Positions 1-8,994 of a stretch of DNA of 64,000 bases are shown here, in pieces. Below the pieces are notes generated by a model that did not search any database, had not been told where the DNA came from, and was given only the letters and a program-made list of their open reading frames with translations. Made by a program: the position numbers and the translations under genes. The stretch lies in NCBI GenBank assembly GCA_052161605.1, contig CP197409.1. One strand, written 5' to 3'. This DNA is from JBKCUI01 sp052161605 (GTDB lineage: Bacteria; Planctomycetota; Planctomycetia; Pirellulales; Pirellulaceae). Every line of letters begins with the position of its first letter. Position 1 is the first letter of the stretch.

Positions 1-974
1 CAGCGGAAAAGGCTCAGCAAGTTGTTCAGCAACTCAAGGCTGCCAAGGGAACCGTTGAACCCTTAACGCAAGCCTTAAAGTCGTGCGAAGATATTGCAGA
101 GCTAGCAACGATGCTGGACGGCGACCCGGCCGGCTCGGCTGAGGTTACAACTGAGCTAGAAAAGCTGACACTTGCGGTCGAACAGTTCGAATTGCAGTCA
201 CTTCTAAACGGTCCCAATGACAATTGTGGAGCCATTCTCTCCGTGCACGCCCGCGAGGGTGGTCTCGACGCGAACGATTGGGCGGAGATGATGCTCGGAA
301 TGTATGTCTCCTGGGCTCAAAAAGCAGGTTTGTCGGTGGAGTTGCTGGACCGCTATGACAATGAGGGGGCAGGAATTACGCAGGCTACGATTGCGATCCG
401 AGGGCCGTTTGCCTACGGCTACCTAAAAGGTGAGGAAGGGATCCATCGCTTGGTTCGCATCAGTCCCTACAACGCCGAAGGAAAGCGTCAAACAAGTTTT
501 GCAGCTGTCGACGTATCACCCGAGATCGAAGACACCGTCGAGGTCGAGATCGATGACAAGGATGTGCGTGAAGACGTCTTCCGTGCATCGGGAGCGGGGG
601 GACAACACGTGAACAAAACGAGCTCTGCCATTCGATTGACCCACATGCCAACCGGAATTGTGGTGCAATGTCAAAACGATCGCAGCCAGCACAAGAACCG
701 CGCACAGGCCTACAAGATGTTGCGTGCCAGACTAGCCAGAATCGAAGAGGCAAAGCGAGAAGCAGAGATCGCTGCCAAGCATCAGAACAAAAGTGTTACA
801 GGGTTTGGTTCGCAGATTCGAAACTACTTCCTGCACCCAGACCAACGCATCAAAGACTCACGAACCGGTTTTCAGATGGGGAACTTTCACGCAGTCCTCG
901 GTGGAGACATCCAAGGGTTCCTGGATTCCTTCTTGAAGTATCGGATGGCAAACTCGGCCGAGGTGCCAAGCTAA
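1..974 (+). CDS. prfB: Peptide chain release factor 2 (5'-truncated by window edge)
   Basis: Class I release factor that recognises UGA/UAA stops and triggers peptidyl-tRNA hydrolysis on the ribosome. The frame is open from base 3, so the visible 323 residues are the C-terminal ~90% of a ~365-residue protein; the N-terminus, including any +1 frameshift autoregulation site, lies outside the window. The catalytic GGQ motif sits in GAGGQHVNKTSSAIRLTH (nt ~590-645) and the following NDRSQHKNRAQA stretch is typical of RF2. The stop-codon-reading tripeptide, normally SPF in RF2, reads SPY here (HRLVRISPYNAEGKRQTSF, nt ~445-500). The stop codon overlaps the next ATG (TAATG), so the downstream gene is probably translationally coupled. 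Family assignment is secure. Confidence 0.96.
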   Translation, partial: AEKAQQVVQQLKAAKGTVEPLTQALKSCEDIAELATMLDGDPAGSAEVTTELEKLTLAVEQFELQSLLNGPNDNCGAILSVHAREGGLDANDWAEMMLGMYVSWAQKAGLSVELLDRYDNEGAGITQATIAIRGPFAYGYLKGEEGIHRLVRISPYNAEGKRQTSFAAVDVSPEIEDTVEVEIDDKDVREDVFRASGAGGQHVNKTSSAIRLTHMPTGIVVQCQNDRSQHKNRAQAYKMLRARLARIEEAKREAEIAAKHQNKSVTGFGSQIRNYFLHPDQRIKDSRTGFQMGNFHAVLGGDIQGFLDSFLKYRMANSAEVPS

Positions 975-1513
975 TGGAATTGCAAGCAGGTGATCTCAAG
1001 GTCGAGTTTTTCAAGGTTGGCGATCGATTCTCTCATCGGTTGCTCGTGAAGCATGATGAGAATTGGTCGGTCTTTTTGGAATCGGTCGAGGGCTCCGATA
1101 AAGAGAGTTGGCCCGCCAGTCCGCCGTTTCAACAAATAGTTGCAGAGCCCATCGGCAAGGATGGACGGATGGTGCTTTTGGGGGTCGGTTTATCCGGAAC
1201 CGGGCATTGGTCCGTATCGGTCGACGAGAACGATACGGGAGCACTCGTGTTCGATGTCGCCTGCCGCGTTTCAGGCGATTTCGGTTTCCTCGGCTCGACT
1301 TGGAAATTGGGGAAAGACTGGCAACTGGCGGACGCAGCAGAGGACCGTCTTTTACTCCAATCCCCGGATGGTCAAAAATCGCTAGAACTGGTCAGTTCGC
1401 ACGGCAACCTTTTCCATGAACAAGCGGTCCCGCTTATCGGTTCGAAACCAACGGGTCGAGACACTTACCCTAAACCCCATCGCTGGGCGATTCGTTTGCA
1501 GAAATTGGCTTGA
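974..1513 (+). CDS. Hypothetical 179-aa protein coupled to prfB
   Basis: I do not recognise the family. The start is ATG at 974, sharing one base with the prfB stop (TAATG); a longer frame that begins inside prfB is a shadow. The product has no signal peptide or membrane segment and is rich in beta-prone stretches, with alternating hydrophobics such as MVLLGVGLSGTGHWSVSV (~residues 62-79). It looks like a small soluble cytoplasmic beta protein. Its only contextual clue is the coupling to release factor 2, which suggests co-expression and not necessarily a translation role. The intergenic sequence after it (1514-1559) separates it from a convergent ExbD gene and holds a weak GTAACC/GGTTAC inverted repeat (1520-1546). 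Confidence 0.75.
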   Translation: MELQAGDLKVEFFKVGDRFSHRLLVKHDENWSVFLESVEGSDKESWPASPPFQQIVAEPIGKDGRMVLLGVGLSGTGHWSVSVDENDTGALVFDVACRVSGDFGFLGSTWKLGKDWQLADAAEDRLLLQSPDGQKSLELVSSHGNLFHEQAVPLIGSKPTGRDTYPKPHRWAIRLQKLA

Positions 1514-1559
1514 GCAGGTGTAACCCAAAGCGACCGTCGTGGTTACTAATCACTTCGTG

Positions 1560-2042
1560 CTATTGAGGTGTACGCGGGGGAGCGAACTTTACCTTCTCGA
1601 TTAGCTTGACTACCTCGTCTCCTTGCAACTGACCAGTGACCGCTGTGATCGCCTCCACTACATATTGGTATCGCAGATCGTAATCCAAATCGATCTCTAC
1701 CTCTTGGCCATCTTTGGGGTCGGGAGGAGCGACGCCGCCAGTCAGCTGGAGAATAAATCCTCGCAGCTTGGCGAAATCCGTTCCGAACGAGGTGGTACCA
1801 TCGACGATGATATCCGCGAGTTCCCCCGCAGAATTCGCTCTCAGCCGAAGCTTGACAGGTATCATCGCATCCGAATCGGCCCCAGCTCCACCACCCAAGG
1901 GCATACGGATATTGAAATCCCCTTCTTGAGCGACAATCTTGAAAGTCATGATGAAGAAGATGAGCAGAAGAAAGATCACATCGATCATCGATGTTAACTG
2001 CAACTCTGCCTTGTCTTCATTTCGCCTACCGGTGAACTTCAT
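1560..2042 (-). CDS. ExbD/TolR-family proton-channel subunit (distal copy)
   Basis: 160 residues with the ExbD/TolR plan: short cytoplasmic N-terminus, one membrane helix at ~20-40 and a periplasmic domain. The helix starts TSMIDVIFLLLIFFIMTF and carries the conserved proton-relaying Asp (D21). In this family ExbD/TolR inserts into an ExbB/TolQ pentamer and converts proton flow into force on a periplasmic partner. The start ATG overlaps the stop of the upstream exbD-like gene by one base (TAATG on the minus strand), so the two are coupled. The periplasmic domain has a Gly/Ala-rich loop (LGGGAGADSDAM) and differs from its neighbour, which suggests the two ExbD copies are not interchangeable. 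It is the last gene of the operon that starts at 7631. Confidence 0.93.
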   Translation of the reverse strand: MKFTGRRNEDKAELQLTSMIDVIFLLLIFFIMTFKIVAQEGDFNIRMPLGGGAGADSDAMIPVKLRLRANSAGELADIIVDGTTSFGTDFAKLRGFILQLTGGVAPPDPKDGQEVEIDLDYDLRYQYVVEAITAVTGQLQGDEVVKLIEKVKFAPPRTPQ

Positions 2043-2485
2043 TAGGAAGGCTCCTCTTCTTTGACTCTCAATGCGAATTGTTCAAAGTTGAGCTCTTGGC
2101 ACTTCTTGATTAGCTCCTGAACAACTCCCCCCTTTGTATTCTGGTGGGCTCGGATAATGATCGTCGCGACCTTTGGTTGCTCACCCCTGGCCTTCAGCAC
2201 CTCAATCTCCGTCCGTAGCAAGGGTGTGATCGTCTGCACGGTGGCAACATTTGACCCCATGTAGATCGTTGAGTTGGCATCGAGATGAATCACAATCGGA
2301 AACTTAAAGGGCACCTCGGCCGGTTTTGCTAATTCGCTCGAGGGGAGCTTGATCTTTTCGTTCTGATCGTCTTGGGAAAAGTTGATAAGAACCATGAAAA
2401 AAATGATCAACTGGAAAACCATATCGATCATTGGGGTCATGTCCCCCTCTGCCATCTTAGACAAAAACGTTCGCCTAATTTTCAT
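2042..2485 (-). CDS. ExbD/TolR-family proton-channel subunit (proximal copy)
   Basis: 147 residues; N-terminal GDMTPMIDMVFQLIIFFMV forms the membrane helix, with the conserved Asp at D21. The periplasmic part shows the ExbD/TolR alternation of strands and helices, including IVIHLDANSTIYMG and KVATIIIRAHQNT. It lies 12 bases after the ExbB/TolQ gene and overlaps the second ExbD gene by one base, so the three are one translational block. Two ExbD paralogues side by side are common in planctomycetes and may assemble as a heterodimer in the channel pore; that is inference. No TonB or TolA gene is present in the window, so the mechanical partner is probably one of the TPR proteins upstream. Confidence 0.94.
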   Translation of the reverse strand: MKIRRTFLSKMAEGDMTPMIDMVFQLIIFFMVLINFSQDDQNEKIKLPSSELAKPAEVPFKFPIVIHLDANSTIYMGSNVATVQTITPLLRTEIEVLKARGEQPKVATIIIRAHQNTKGGVVQELIKKCQELNFEQFALRVKEEEPS

Positions 2486-2497
2486 GATCGAAACCGT

Positions 2498-3277
2498 TTA
2501 CTTTCCAACGTAGGGCTCGAACTTTTCCAGCATATCTTCTGCCTGGACACCTGCCGCTAAAACATGTCGCTGCACCTTGTTTCGGAGAATGTTATATATG
2601 GCAATCGCAGGAATTGCCAAAATAAGACCTACAAGGGTCGTGTAGAGGGCTTGCTCAATGCCGCTCGCCAATTCGTTAGGCTTTGGCGTTTGTGCGCTGC
2701 TGGCAATCTTTCCAAAGGAAACAACCATCCCTCGAACTGTTCCGAGCAATCCAACCATTGGCGCCACGTTACCGATCAGTGCCAAGTATCCTAGCATGTG
2801 CTCGACTTTCATGATCTCCGCTTCGCCAGTTACCTGCATAGCCTCGAAAGCGGCTTCGCGACCTTTGGGCAACTTAGCAAGCCCCGCACTCAAAACGGTC
2901 GATAGGAAACTATCATCGGCTTGTACCAAATCGACGGCCGCTTGTGCATTCCCTTCTTCCAAACTCGCGTCAACTCCTTGAGCCAAATCCTCAGGGGCGA
3001 AGTTGCTCTTTTGCGATACCAAAATCGCTCGCACGACCAAGGCGACCAAAACGATCGACATGATCAAGAAGATGACTGCAAAAACCGGCGTTAGAGCGAC
3101 CCAAGTCTTCACGAGCATGTTCTGGCTACCTGCTGTCGCAACCGGTTCTTCCTGTGCCATTGCCGATGTTGCCATGAGCCCCCACGTAGCGACAAAAGCG
3201 ATGGCCGTTGCTATCGTCCGACGAAGTCCAATCCACTTTCGAATCATTTGATCAAGGCAACTAACAAGAACACACAT
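2498..3277 (-). CDS. MotA/TolQ/ExbB proton-channel protein
   Basis: 259 residues. After an N-terminal hydrophobic stretch ending ATSAMAQEE (signal-peptide-like, residues ~19-43) come three membrane helices: PVFAVIFLIMSIVLVALVV (~63-85), MLGYLALIGNVAPMVGLLGTV (~160-182) and TTLVGLILAIPAIAIYNIL (~213-232). The NVAPMVGLLGTVRGMV and GLILAIPA stretches are the TolQ/ExbB signature. It forms the stator-like channel for the two ExbD subunits downstream. The start at 3277 has a GGAG six bases upstream; an in-frame ATG at 3247 (MIRKWIGLRR) would give a more conventional signal peptide, so the start is not certain. Context points to energising envelope TPR proteins, not TonB receptors. Confidence 0.95.
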   Translation of the reverse strand: MCVLVSCLDQMIRKWIGLRRTIATAIAFVATWGLMATSAMAQEEPVATAGSQNMLVKTWVALTPVFAVIFLIMSIVLVALVVRAILVSQKSNFAPEDLAQGVDASLEEGNAQAAVDLVQADDSFLSTVLSAGLAKLPKGREAAFEAMQVTGEAEIMKVEHMLGYLALIGNVAPMVGLLGTVRGMVVSFGKIASSAQTPKPNELASGIEQALYTTLVGLILAIPAIAIYNILRNKVQRHVLAAGVQAEDMLEKFEPYVGK

Positions 3278-3386
3278 TTATGACTCCGAGACTAAATCGA
3301 TAGTGAAGAGGTAGGAAACGAGGGTTTTGGCGATCTGGCTGAATTCAACGTCTTGGACCTTTCGAGGCCTTGTTCCGACAGCGAGC

Positions 3387-4436
3387 TTACTTGCCCAGCC
3401 ATGATGAGGTTGGGTAAAGTTTGGCTAGTCGCGATCTGGCATCGGTCGCCTTGAGCGGTTCCCCTACTTTTTCCCACAGTTTAGCGAGATTGTACAACGC
3501 TTCGGCATGTTGGTCAGACTGGGTCGAGTACAACAGGTCTGTTTTGAGATAAGACAAGAGTGCTTCGTAATCGCTGCTCTGCGCAAGAAAGATCGATCCT
3601 AATGCGTTGTAGAGCTCGGAATAGAGAACCGTATCGGTCGAATCACCTTGATCGACCATGGCTTCGAGCTTTTGAATGGCGGATGTCGCGTCCCCGGTAG
3701 CCGCCTCGCATCGAATCGCTGCAACCGAGGCTAGCTTCTGTATCTTAAGCAGTGCCGGGTCTGCGACTTTTTCTTGGGCGACTGATGTCAACTTTTCCAT
3801 AGCCTCACCAAACTTACCCGACAGCATTAAGGATCTGCCTTGCAAATAATTCCCCTTGAGGCTCAGGTCAGGAAAATTCGAGGCCGCCAGAACTCCGTAG
3901 AACTTCGAGGCTTGATCCGGAGTGCCAGACGCGATCGCCAAATCCCCGAGCATCTCAGAGGCCTTGTAAAAATTGTGGGAATTCCGGTACTTGGCAGCCC
4001 ACTGCAAAAGACTCTTAGAAGCCGTCTCGGGATTTCCCCGTCCCGCTAGGGCCAATGCGCCGTCTAAATAGAACTTGTAGAAAAAGTAATCCTCCTTCAT
4101 GTCCTCGGTCGAGAGTGCGCTGACCGCCACCTCTCCAAGCTCCTTGGCCCCCTGTTCGAATTGTCCTTGGCTGATGCTGTCCTTAGCCCGAGAAAGCTGA
4201 ATGGGCTCCCCCTCGAAAACGATTCTAACGATATCGTTGGTTGGGTAGTTTTGCGTTCTTCCGCCCGAGGTTTCGATCACAACCTGATCCTTGGTCCTCT
4301 CTTTAATTCCTCCGGCAGGCGCAGCCCCCCCCTTGGACAAAAAGACCCTGTCCCTCGACTGGCACCAAGCGACTGCTCCCGTGCTCAGGGAAATCAGCAT
4401 TGTTAGTACAAATTGTCTAATTAACATCTTTGGCAT
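3387..4436 (-). CDS. Secreted tetratricopeptide-repeat protein of the ExbB/D operon
   Basis: 349 residues. A signal peptide covers ~1-26 (hydrophobic LTMLISLSTGAVAWC). A short beta-rich domain at ~30-75 contains VVIETSGG and NDIVRIVFEGEP and resembles the small barrel seen at the N-terminus of other planctomycete envelope proteins. Helical TPR-type repeats then run to the C-terminus; the clearest is HAEALYNLAKLWEKVGEPLKATDARSRLAKLYP without its flanks. The gene sits between the 1,020-residue TPR gene and exbB on the same strand, about 110 bases before exbB. A periplasmic role as partner or scaffold of the proton-driven ExbB/D motor is inferred from position only. Confidence 0.88.
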   Translation of the reverse strand: MPKMLIRQFVLTMLISLSTGAVAWCQSRDRVFLSKGGAAPAGGIKERTKDQVVIETSGGRTQNYPTNDIVRIVFEGEPIQLSRAKDSISQGQFEQGAKELGEVAVSALSTEDMKEDYFFYKFYLDGALALAGRGNPETASKSLLQWAAKYRNSHNFYKASEMLGDLAIASGTPDQASKFYGVLAASNFPDLSLKGNYLQGRSLMLSGKFGEAMEKLTSVAQEKVADPALLKIQKLASVAAIRCEAATGDATSAIQKLEAMVDQGDSTDTVLYSELYNALGSIFLAQSSDYEALLSYLKTDLLYSTQSDQHAEALYNLAKLWEKVGEPLKATDARSRLAKLYPTSSWLGK

Positions 4437-4568
4437 ATCGAAAATTCAATCGAGAGGTTCGGATCAGACGAGGTACGGCTATGACGTCGAGTCACGACTC
4501 TGAGGTGTAGTGTACATCAAGAGCCTGCCAAAAAAGGGTGAAATGCTTTAGGGAATCCTTGGAAAAAT

Positions 4569-7500
4569 CTATCGACTCATGGCATTCAGTTCCGATTCCA
4601 ATCGCTGAAATTTCGACTGAAATTCTGGCGAGCCAAAATCTGGATTACGGACCTTCAGCACCCGAAGTTCGTTTGCCGCATCACGGACGATCTCCGCTTT
4701 TCTGGCCGCATCTGTAGTAAGGCTTGCCATCAGCCGTTTGCACTCAATATTGTTGAATTTTGCTTCGAAAAAGCTATCCCGCAAGCGAGTCATGCCGTTG
4801 GGGTCTCGGCTGATTCTGGCTGCGATGACGCCCCAACCCCAAATCACATTCTTGCCATCCGCTCCCGGTTCGGCCCCCTCTGAGGCCTTCCTCAGCAGCT
4901 CAACGTCCTTGTTTGCAGACCACTTTTGGAGATTCTCAGCAGCCAGCATTTGCAAAGTGATGTTGGTGGCCGATGCTTGGAGTGATTCGAGCAACAACTT
5001 GTGGGCCTCCTCGTGTTTGCCCGCACCGGACTTCGCTATGGCCATTCGACGGCGAATATCGTCCTTGTTCCTGCCAGACGCCACCAATGCTTCGTCGCTT
5101 TGACTGGCAATCTTCGAAAATGCAGCATCGGCCACTACAAACAATTCGCTCGAAAGAAGGGACAGACTCGGTGTCTTTTTCATAGTCATAGCCAACGAAC
5201 TAGCGACCGAACCCGCCGAATCCAGCACGCCGATGTCCTCGGAAACGTTGACCAACTGACTTACCAAAATACTTAGCGATTTACCAATGCGACTCTGGTC
5301 GACAGGAGTGGCGGCCGATTCAATCTGAGTCTGAATCGAATAAGCCAAATTCCTTAGCGAATTGGTTAGTAGCTTTGTGTCTGCTCCAGCCAGGGTCTTC
5401 ATGCGCCCCACCAGTTCCTGAACCCGCGCTGCGTCCAAGGCCGATCCGTCAGGTTGGCTAGCTGACTGAACCATGGCCTGCAGCTGCAATTTGAAAACCT
5501 CTAGCTGAGCAGTTTCGTCGAGGCCCGTCGCAGTCTCAAGCAGCTTCATCGCTCCTCGATCTGGATCACTGATCACTCGCTCTGCGTCCGCTAACCTATC
5601 ACTAGAAAGATACAAATTCGCGAGAGAACTAACCCCCATCAATAGGCTTCGATCCACCTTGCTCGGATCGAGCGTGCTCCAGGTGCTGGCAAGCAACCTC
5701 TCTGCTCGGTCGCGGAGGGATACGATTTCCGGAGTTGCTTGCTCCCCCTGCTTTCGCAACTCTTCGCTTTGAACCAGAAAGTCCCTCCACAGGATCTGAC
5801 CGAGAACACTCGCGCCACTTCCCCCTTTGCCACCCGTCAAGCCGACAAAACGTTCTGCCTCGTCATACTTCTTATTCATGATGGCGACTTTGACCAGGAT
5901 GTCAGCCGCCTGCTTGCCCGTATCGCTCTCCGGAAAATTCGCGATTAGACTCTTGGCCAATCGCTCCATCGGCATCATCATGCTGGCTTGTTCCTCAGGA
6001 CCAAACGAATCGATCAATTTGCTCATCGAGGCCAAGGCGAACATGCCACTCTGTGCAGCTTTCTCGGTTCCTTTGTCTGTTCGAATGATCGATTCCGATA
6101 GAGCGGCACTCTCCCAATATTGTTCAGTATTGAAATAAAGGTAAGTCAGCAAAAACTTCGCATCGAGCAAATCCTCGCGCGAGTTCGTATCCTTGAAAAG
6201 CCCGATGGCTTTGGTCAATCGTTCGATCGCCTGTAGTCTCGCTTGCTGGATCTGTCCAACGGCGTTCTGGATATCCTCCTCCGATGCACCTTGCTGCTTT
6301 AGAATCTCGACCGCTTGCTTGCCGTCTTCCGCACGCGAGACTCGCATTCTGCCTTGCGACAAAGCCTCCTCGAAATCTTTTGGCTCGGGTAACTTTTCGG
6401 CAACGACATCATCGCTAGATTCAATTCCCAACTCCACCAACAACGCCTTGGCCGGCTCCTGATGTAATCCCTTGACCTTGAGGATTTCCTGCAAACTCTG
6501 ACGAGCTTCTCTGTTCAATCCCTTGATCTTTGCGTCTTCCCTGGATTTATCGAGCGTCTTTGCAAAACCGATTTGGGCCTCGCTCAACGCCAGCTGCAGA
6601 TCGATCCAATGCGGCAGCCTCCGCTCGGGATTGTTACGATTTTTTACCAGCTCGAGCGCATCGGTACCTCGCTTGATAGCAGCCTCAAACTTAGGAGGAT
6701 TCTCGGAGGCATCCAGCCGGACCAAGTTGGCTGTCGCTTGAACTTTCCACTCTCGCAATACACCACCGTCGGCATCGATATCGGAGACTCGCGAAAAACT
6801 GTCACGTGCCGCTCCTTTGTCACCTAGTTTTTGCTGCACTTCACCACGATAGAGCAAGCTGAGCATTCGCGTGCCGGCTTCGGTGTTCAAGTTGGTTTTG
6901 TCGACCAGTTCTGCGAGCTTCTTCTCGGCTTTCGTTAACCAGTCCCTTTGTTCAGCCGAGTTGGGCTCGTACGTTTCCCCCAATTCTTGAAGAGATTTCG
7001 CTTCGAGAAGCTGTGCTTGGCGATACTCGATCTGATACTGTCGGCGTTGTTCGATCTGCTCCGGTGTTTTCGCTCGGTCCCCTCTCAACTCCATGATTTT
7101 GGGAGCCAGCTCCTCGATGGTTTTGGCAAAAAGATCCACTGCATCGCTGTACGATTTGCGAGCCCTCGTCTGCAGCTCCGCCATCTTAGCGGGCTCCTTC
7201 TTGCCTTGCTCCAACAGTGATCGCCCTTGACCAAGCAGCAGATCGGCCAACATGGATTGGGCTTCGCTGCGTCGAGGGTGATCTGGAAACGAGCGGACGA
7301 ACTCTTTGAGACCATTTTCCAGCTCCGCGCGGCGATCGTCGACAAGTTGAGGACTCTGCCTTTGCAGTGTGGAGAGAGATTCCTTCTGGAGAAGAATTCG
7401 CTCGAGAGGAATATCCTTTTTAAACGTGTCGGAGAAGCGATTACGACTTTCGCCTAGCTCCAAATACCTCAGGCCAACCTCCGAAAGCCCTTCCTGCCGA

Positions 7501-7631
7501 AGCCGCTCCAAGAATCGTCTAGCCGGCTCTTCGGCGCGTCCCGTGGTTGAGAGCAAATACCCGAGAGTCGTCCAAAATAAGCATGCAGAAGCCAAGTAAG
7601 TCCATTTCGCTGTCCATCGATGCCGTGACAT
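4569..7631 (-). CDS. Large secreted TPR protein, first gene of the ExbB/D operon
   Basis: 1,020 residues. A signal-anchor-like segment lies at ~12-33 (LASACLFWTTLGYLLSTTG), after which the chain is almost wholly helical, with degenerate TPR/SEL1-like units, for example AQSMLADLLLGQGRSLLEQG near 123-142 and NLYLSSDRLADAERVI near 660. Charged spacers rich in Glu/Lys separate the repeat blocks. No catalytic motif is visible. It is the first gene of a run 7631 to 1560 (TPR, TPR, ExbB, ExbD, ExbD), with a 132-base gap to the second TPR gene that could hold an internal promoter. I infer a periplasmic scaffold or force-receiving partner replacing TonB/TolA; no family name is offered. Confidence 0.88.
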   Translation of the reverse strand: MSRHRWTAKWTYLASACLFWTTLGYLLSTTGRAEEPARRFLERLRQEGLSEVGLRYLELGESRNRFSDTFKKDIPLERILLQKESLSTLQRQSPQLVDDRRAELENGLKEFVRSFPDHPRRSEAQSMLADLLLGQGRSLLEQGKKEPAKMAELQTRARKSYSDAVDLFAKTIEELAPKIMELRGDRAKTPEQIEQRRQYQIEYRQAQLLEAKSLQELGETYEPNSAEQRDWLTKAEKKLAELVDKTNLNTEAGTRMLSLLYRGEVQQKLGDKGAARDSFSRVSDIDADGGVLREWKVQATANLVRLDASENPPKFEAAIKRGTDALELVKNRNNPERRLPHWIDLQLALSEAQIGFAKTLDKSREDAKIKGLNREARQSLQEILKVKGLHQEPAKALLVELGIESSDDVVAEKLPEPKDFEEALSQGRMRVSRAEDGKQAVEILKQQGASEEDIQNAVGQIQQARLQAIERLTKAIGLFKDTNSREDLLDAKFLLTYLYFNTEQYWESAALSESIIRTDKGTEKAAQSGMFALASMSKLIDSFGPEEQASMMMPMERLAKSLIANFPESDTGKQAADILVKVAIMNKKYDEAERFVGLTGGKGGSGASVLGQILWRDFLVQSEELRKQGEQATPEIVSLRDRAERLLASTWSTLDPSKVDRSLLMGVSSLANLYLSSDRLADAERVISDPDRGAMKLLETATGLDETAQLEVFKLQLQAMVQSASQPDGSALDAARVQELVGRMKTLAGADTKLLTNSLRNLAYSIQTQIESAATPVDQSRIGKSLSILVSQLVNVSEDIGVLDSAGSVASSLAMTMKKTPSLSLLSSELFVVADAAFSKIASQSDEALVASGRNKDDIRRRMAIAKSGAGKHEEAHKLLLESLQASATNITLQMLAAENLQKWSANKDVELLRKASEGAEPGADGKNVIWGWGVIAARISRDPNGMTRLRDSFFEAKFNNIECKRLMASLTTDAARKAEIVRDAANELRVLKVRNPDFGSPEFQSKFQRLESELNAMSR

Positions 7632-7805
7632 ACCACCGCCCCATTGGCTTTTCTGTGCAGGAGAAGTTCATCTGATTTAACGCTACGCTGTCATTATAGC
7701 ACCCAGAAACCTGCTTTCCTACCGAAGGGAGGATTTGCTCAACGTAGAATTGCCGGAGCCCCCTTTTAGCCACACATTCCTTTTCGTTTATCCGCTTGCC
7801 CATCG

Positions 7806-7925
7806 GGCCGCGCTAGAGCGTACCAACCCGGATCTGAGTGCGTTGCTCAGATGGCTATCCACTGGGAGTGCTACTATGGGCTGCCCCTGGATGCATTAAC
7901 GCAGCCCGATGCCCGTGCGGTTACA
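7806..7925. repeat. Dispersed ~120-bp intergenic element, copy A
   Basis: The gene-free stretch 7632-7941 contains an element that begins GGGCCGCGCT and ends GATGCCCGTGCGGTTA. A second copy at 15749-15862 has nearly the same ends (GGGCCGCGCT and AATGCCTGTGCGGCTA). The core TACTATGGGCTGCCCCTGG of this copy appears in reverse orientation in the other copy. An internal hairpin ATCTGAG-TGCGTTG-CTCAGAT (~7833-7853) is also present. Both copies lie directly beyond the 3' end of a minus-strand gene. I see no ORF with coding character in it. Confidence 0.6.
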
Positions 7926-7941
7926 CGATACAGCCAAACTA

Positions 7942-8994
7942 CTACCACTCCGGTATCACGTTTCCGTCTCTTCGGTTTCCCAGATTGCGGTAGATTTGCG
8001 CATCGATCGTATACGGTACCAGCTTCACCGAACCATCGCACAAGACAAAATTCACCCCCGAACTATGCGCTGAGCCAAAGCTCCCAATCGACATCTCTCC
8101 TCGCCGATCCCGCATCAAAGGCCAAAACGGATGCACGCTGCGATGATTGTCATTATTAAAACCTCCAAAGAGGGGCTCATTGTCCCCCCAATCTCTTCCC
8201 GTATTGTAGTTCTCGCGACTCAAATACTTCTCACCCACTAATAAGGTATTGCTTAAACCATCGGTTATCTCCGCCGGTCGTACTCCTACCCCAAAGTAGC
8301 TGACTCCTGTCCAATCTTGCGGCGGACGCGGCCAAGTTCCGTTACGTTTCATCTGCAACGCATCGGCGAGCGTTTGCGGCCCCCAGAAATCGAGTGGCCA
8401 CGATAGCAACTGCGACATGTCGGGAGCTCCGTCCCCCACATTCGCGGCGTAGTCGCATTTCGCCATTTGAGTCAGGGGTGTCACGATTCCCAGTGGTTCG
8501 CCACAACTGACACAATTCGGATCGACCGGCACCAACTCCGCACCTCGACGCGAGGGGCAATGGTAAACAGGGATCGGCGAAACCAATCGTCGTTGCAGAT
8601 CGAGATCCCGCTGAAGAGGAGAGCTGTTATAGGAACCGGTCCTGTACAGGGGCTCTTGTTCGAGGAACGGCAGAATGCTAAACGTCCATGAGCCAGGCTG
8701 ACCGAGCGATCCAGAGGAGATGTCCGAGTAGCCTTGCCACTGATATCCCCAGCCCCCGCTGGGGTAGCGACGGTAGGCCGATTCATGGTTGGCAAATGCC
8801 AGCCCGATTTGTTTTAGATGATTTTGGCATTGGAGACGCCGAGCCGCTTCCCGGGCCGCTTGCACGGCCGGCAGCAGCATGCCTACCAGCACGCCGATGA
8901 TAGCGATCACTACCAGCAGTTCCACCAAGGTGAAGCCGCGTCGTCGGACAAGGCCCCATAGCCTGAGGTCGTGGTTGAAATGAGGACGGTTCAT
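7942..8994 (-). CDS. DUF1559 protein with prepilin-type N-terminus
   Basis: 350 residues of the planctomycete-expanded DUF1559 (SBP_bac_10) family. RRGFTLVELLVVIAIIGVLVGMLLPAVQ at ~18-45 is a type III (pseudopilin) signal: cleavage by a prepilin peptidase after Gly followed by N-methylation of Phe, then a hydrophobic helix. The conserved AREAARRLQCQNHLKQIGLA follows. The C-terminal H-x9-DG motif, HSSGVNFVLCDGSVK at ~318-332, defines the family. Members are thought to be extracellular or pseudopilus-associated, but their function is not established. Its start overlaps the stop of the glycosyltransferase gene by four bases (ATGA), so the two are co-translated. Confidence 0.96.
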   Translation of the reverse strand: MNRPHFNHDLRLWGLVRRRGFTLVELLVVIAIIGVLVGMLLPAVQAAREAARRLQCQNHLKQIGLAFANHESAYRRYPSGGWGYQWQGYSDISSGSLGQPGSWTFSILPFLEQEPLYRTGSYNSSPLQRDLDLQRRLVSPIPVYHCPSRRGAELVPVDPNCVSCGEPLGIVTPLTQMAKCDYAANVGDGAPDMSQLLSWPLDFWGPQTLADALQMKRNGTWPRPPQDWTGVSYFGVGVRPAEITDGLSNTLLVGEKYLSRENYNTGRDWGDNEPLFGGFNNDNHRSVHPFWPLMRDRRGEMSIGSFGSAHSSGVNFVLCDGSVKLVPYTIDAQIYRNLGNRRDGNVIPEW

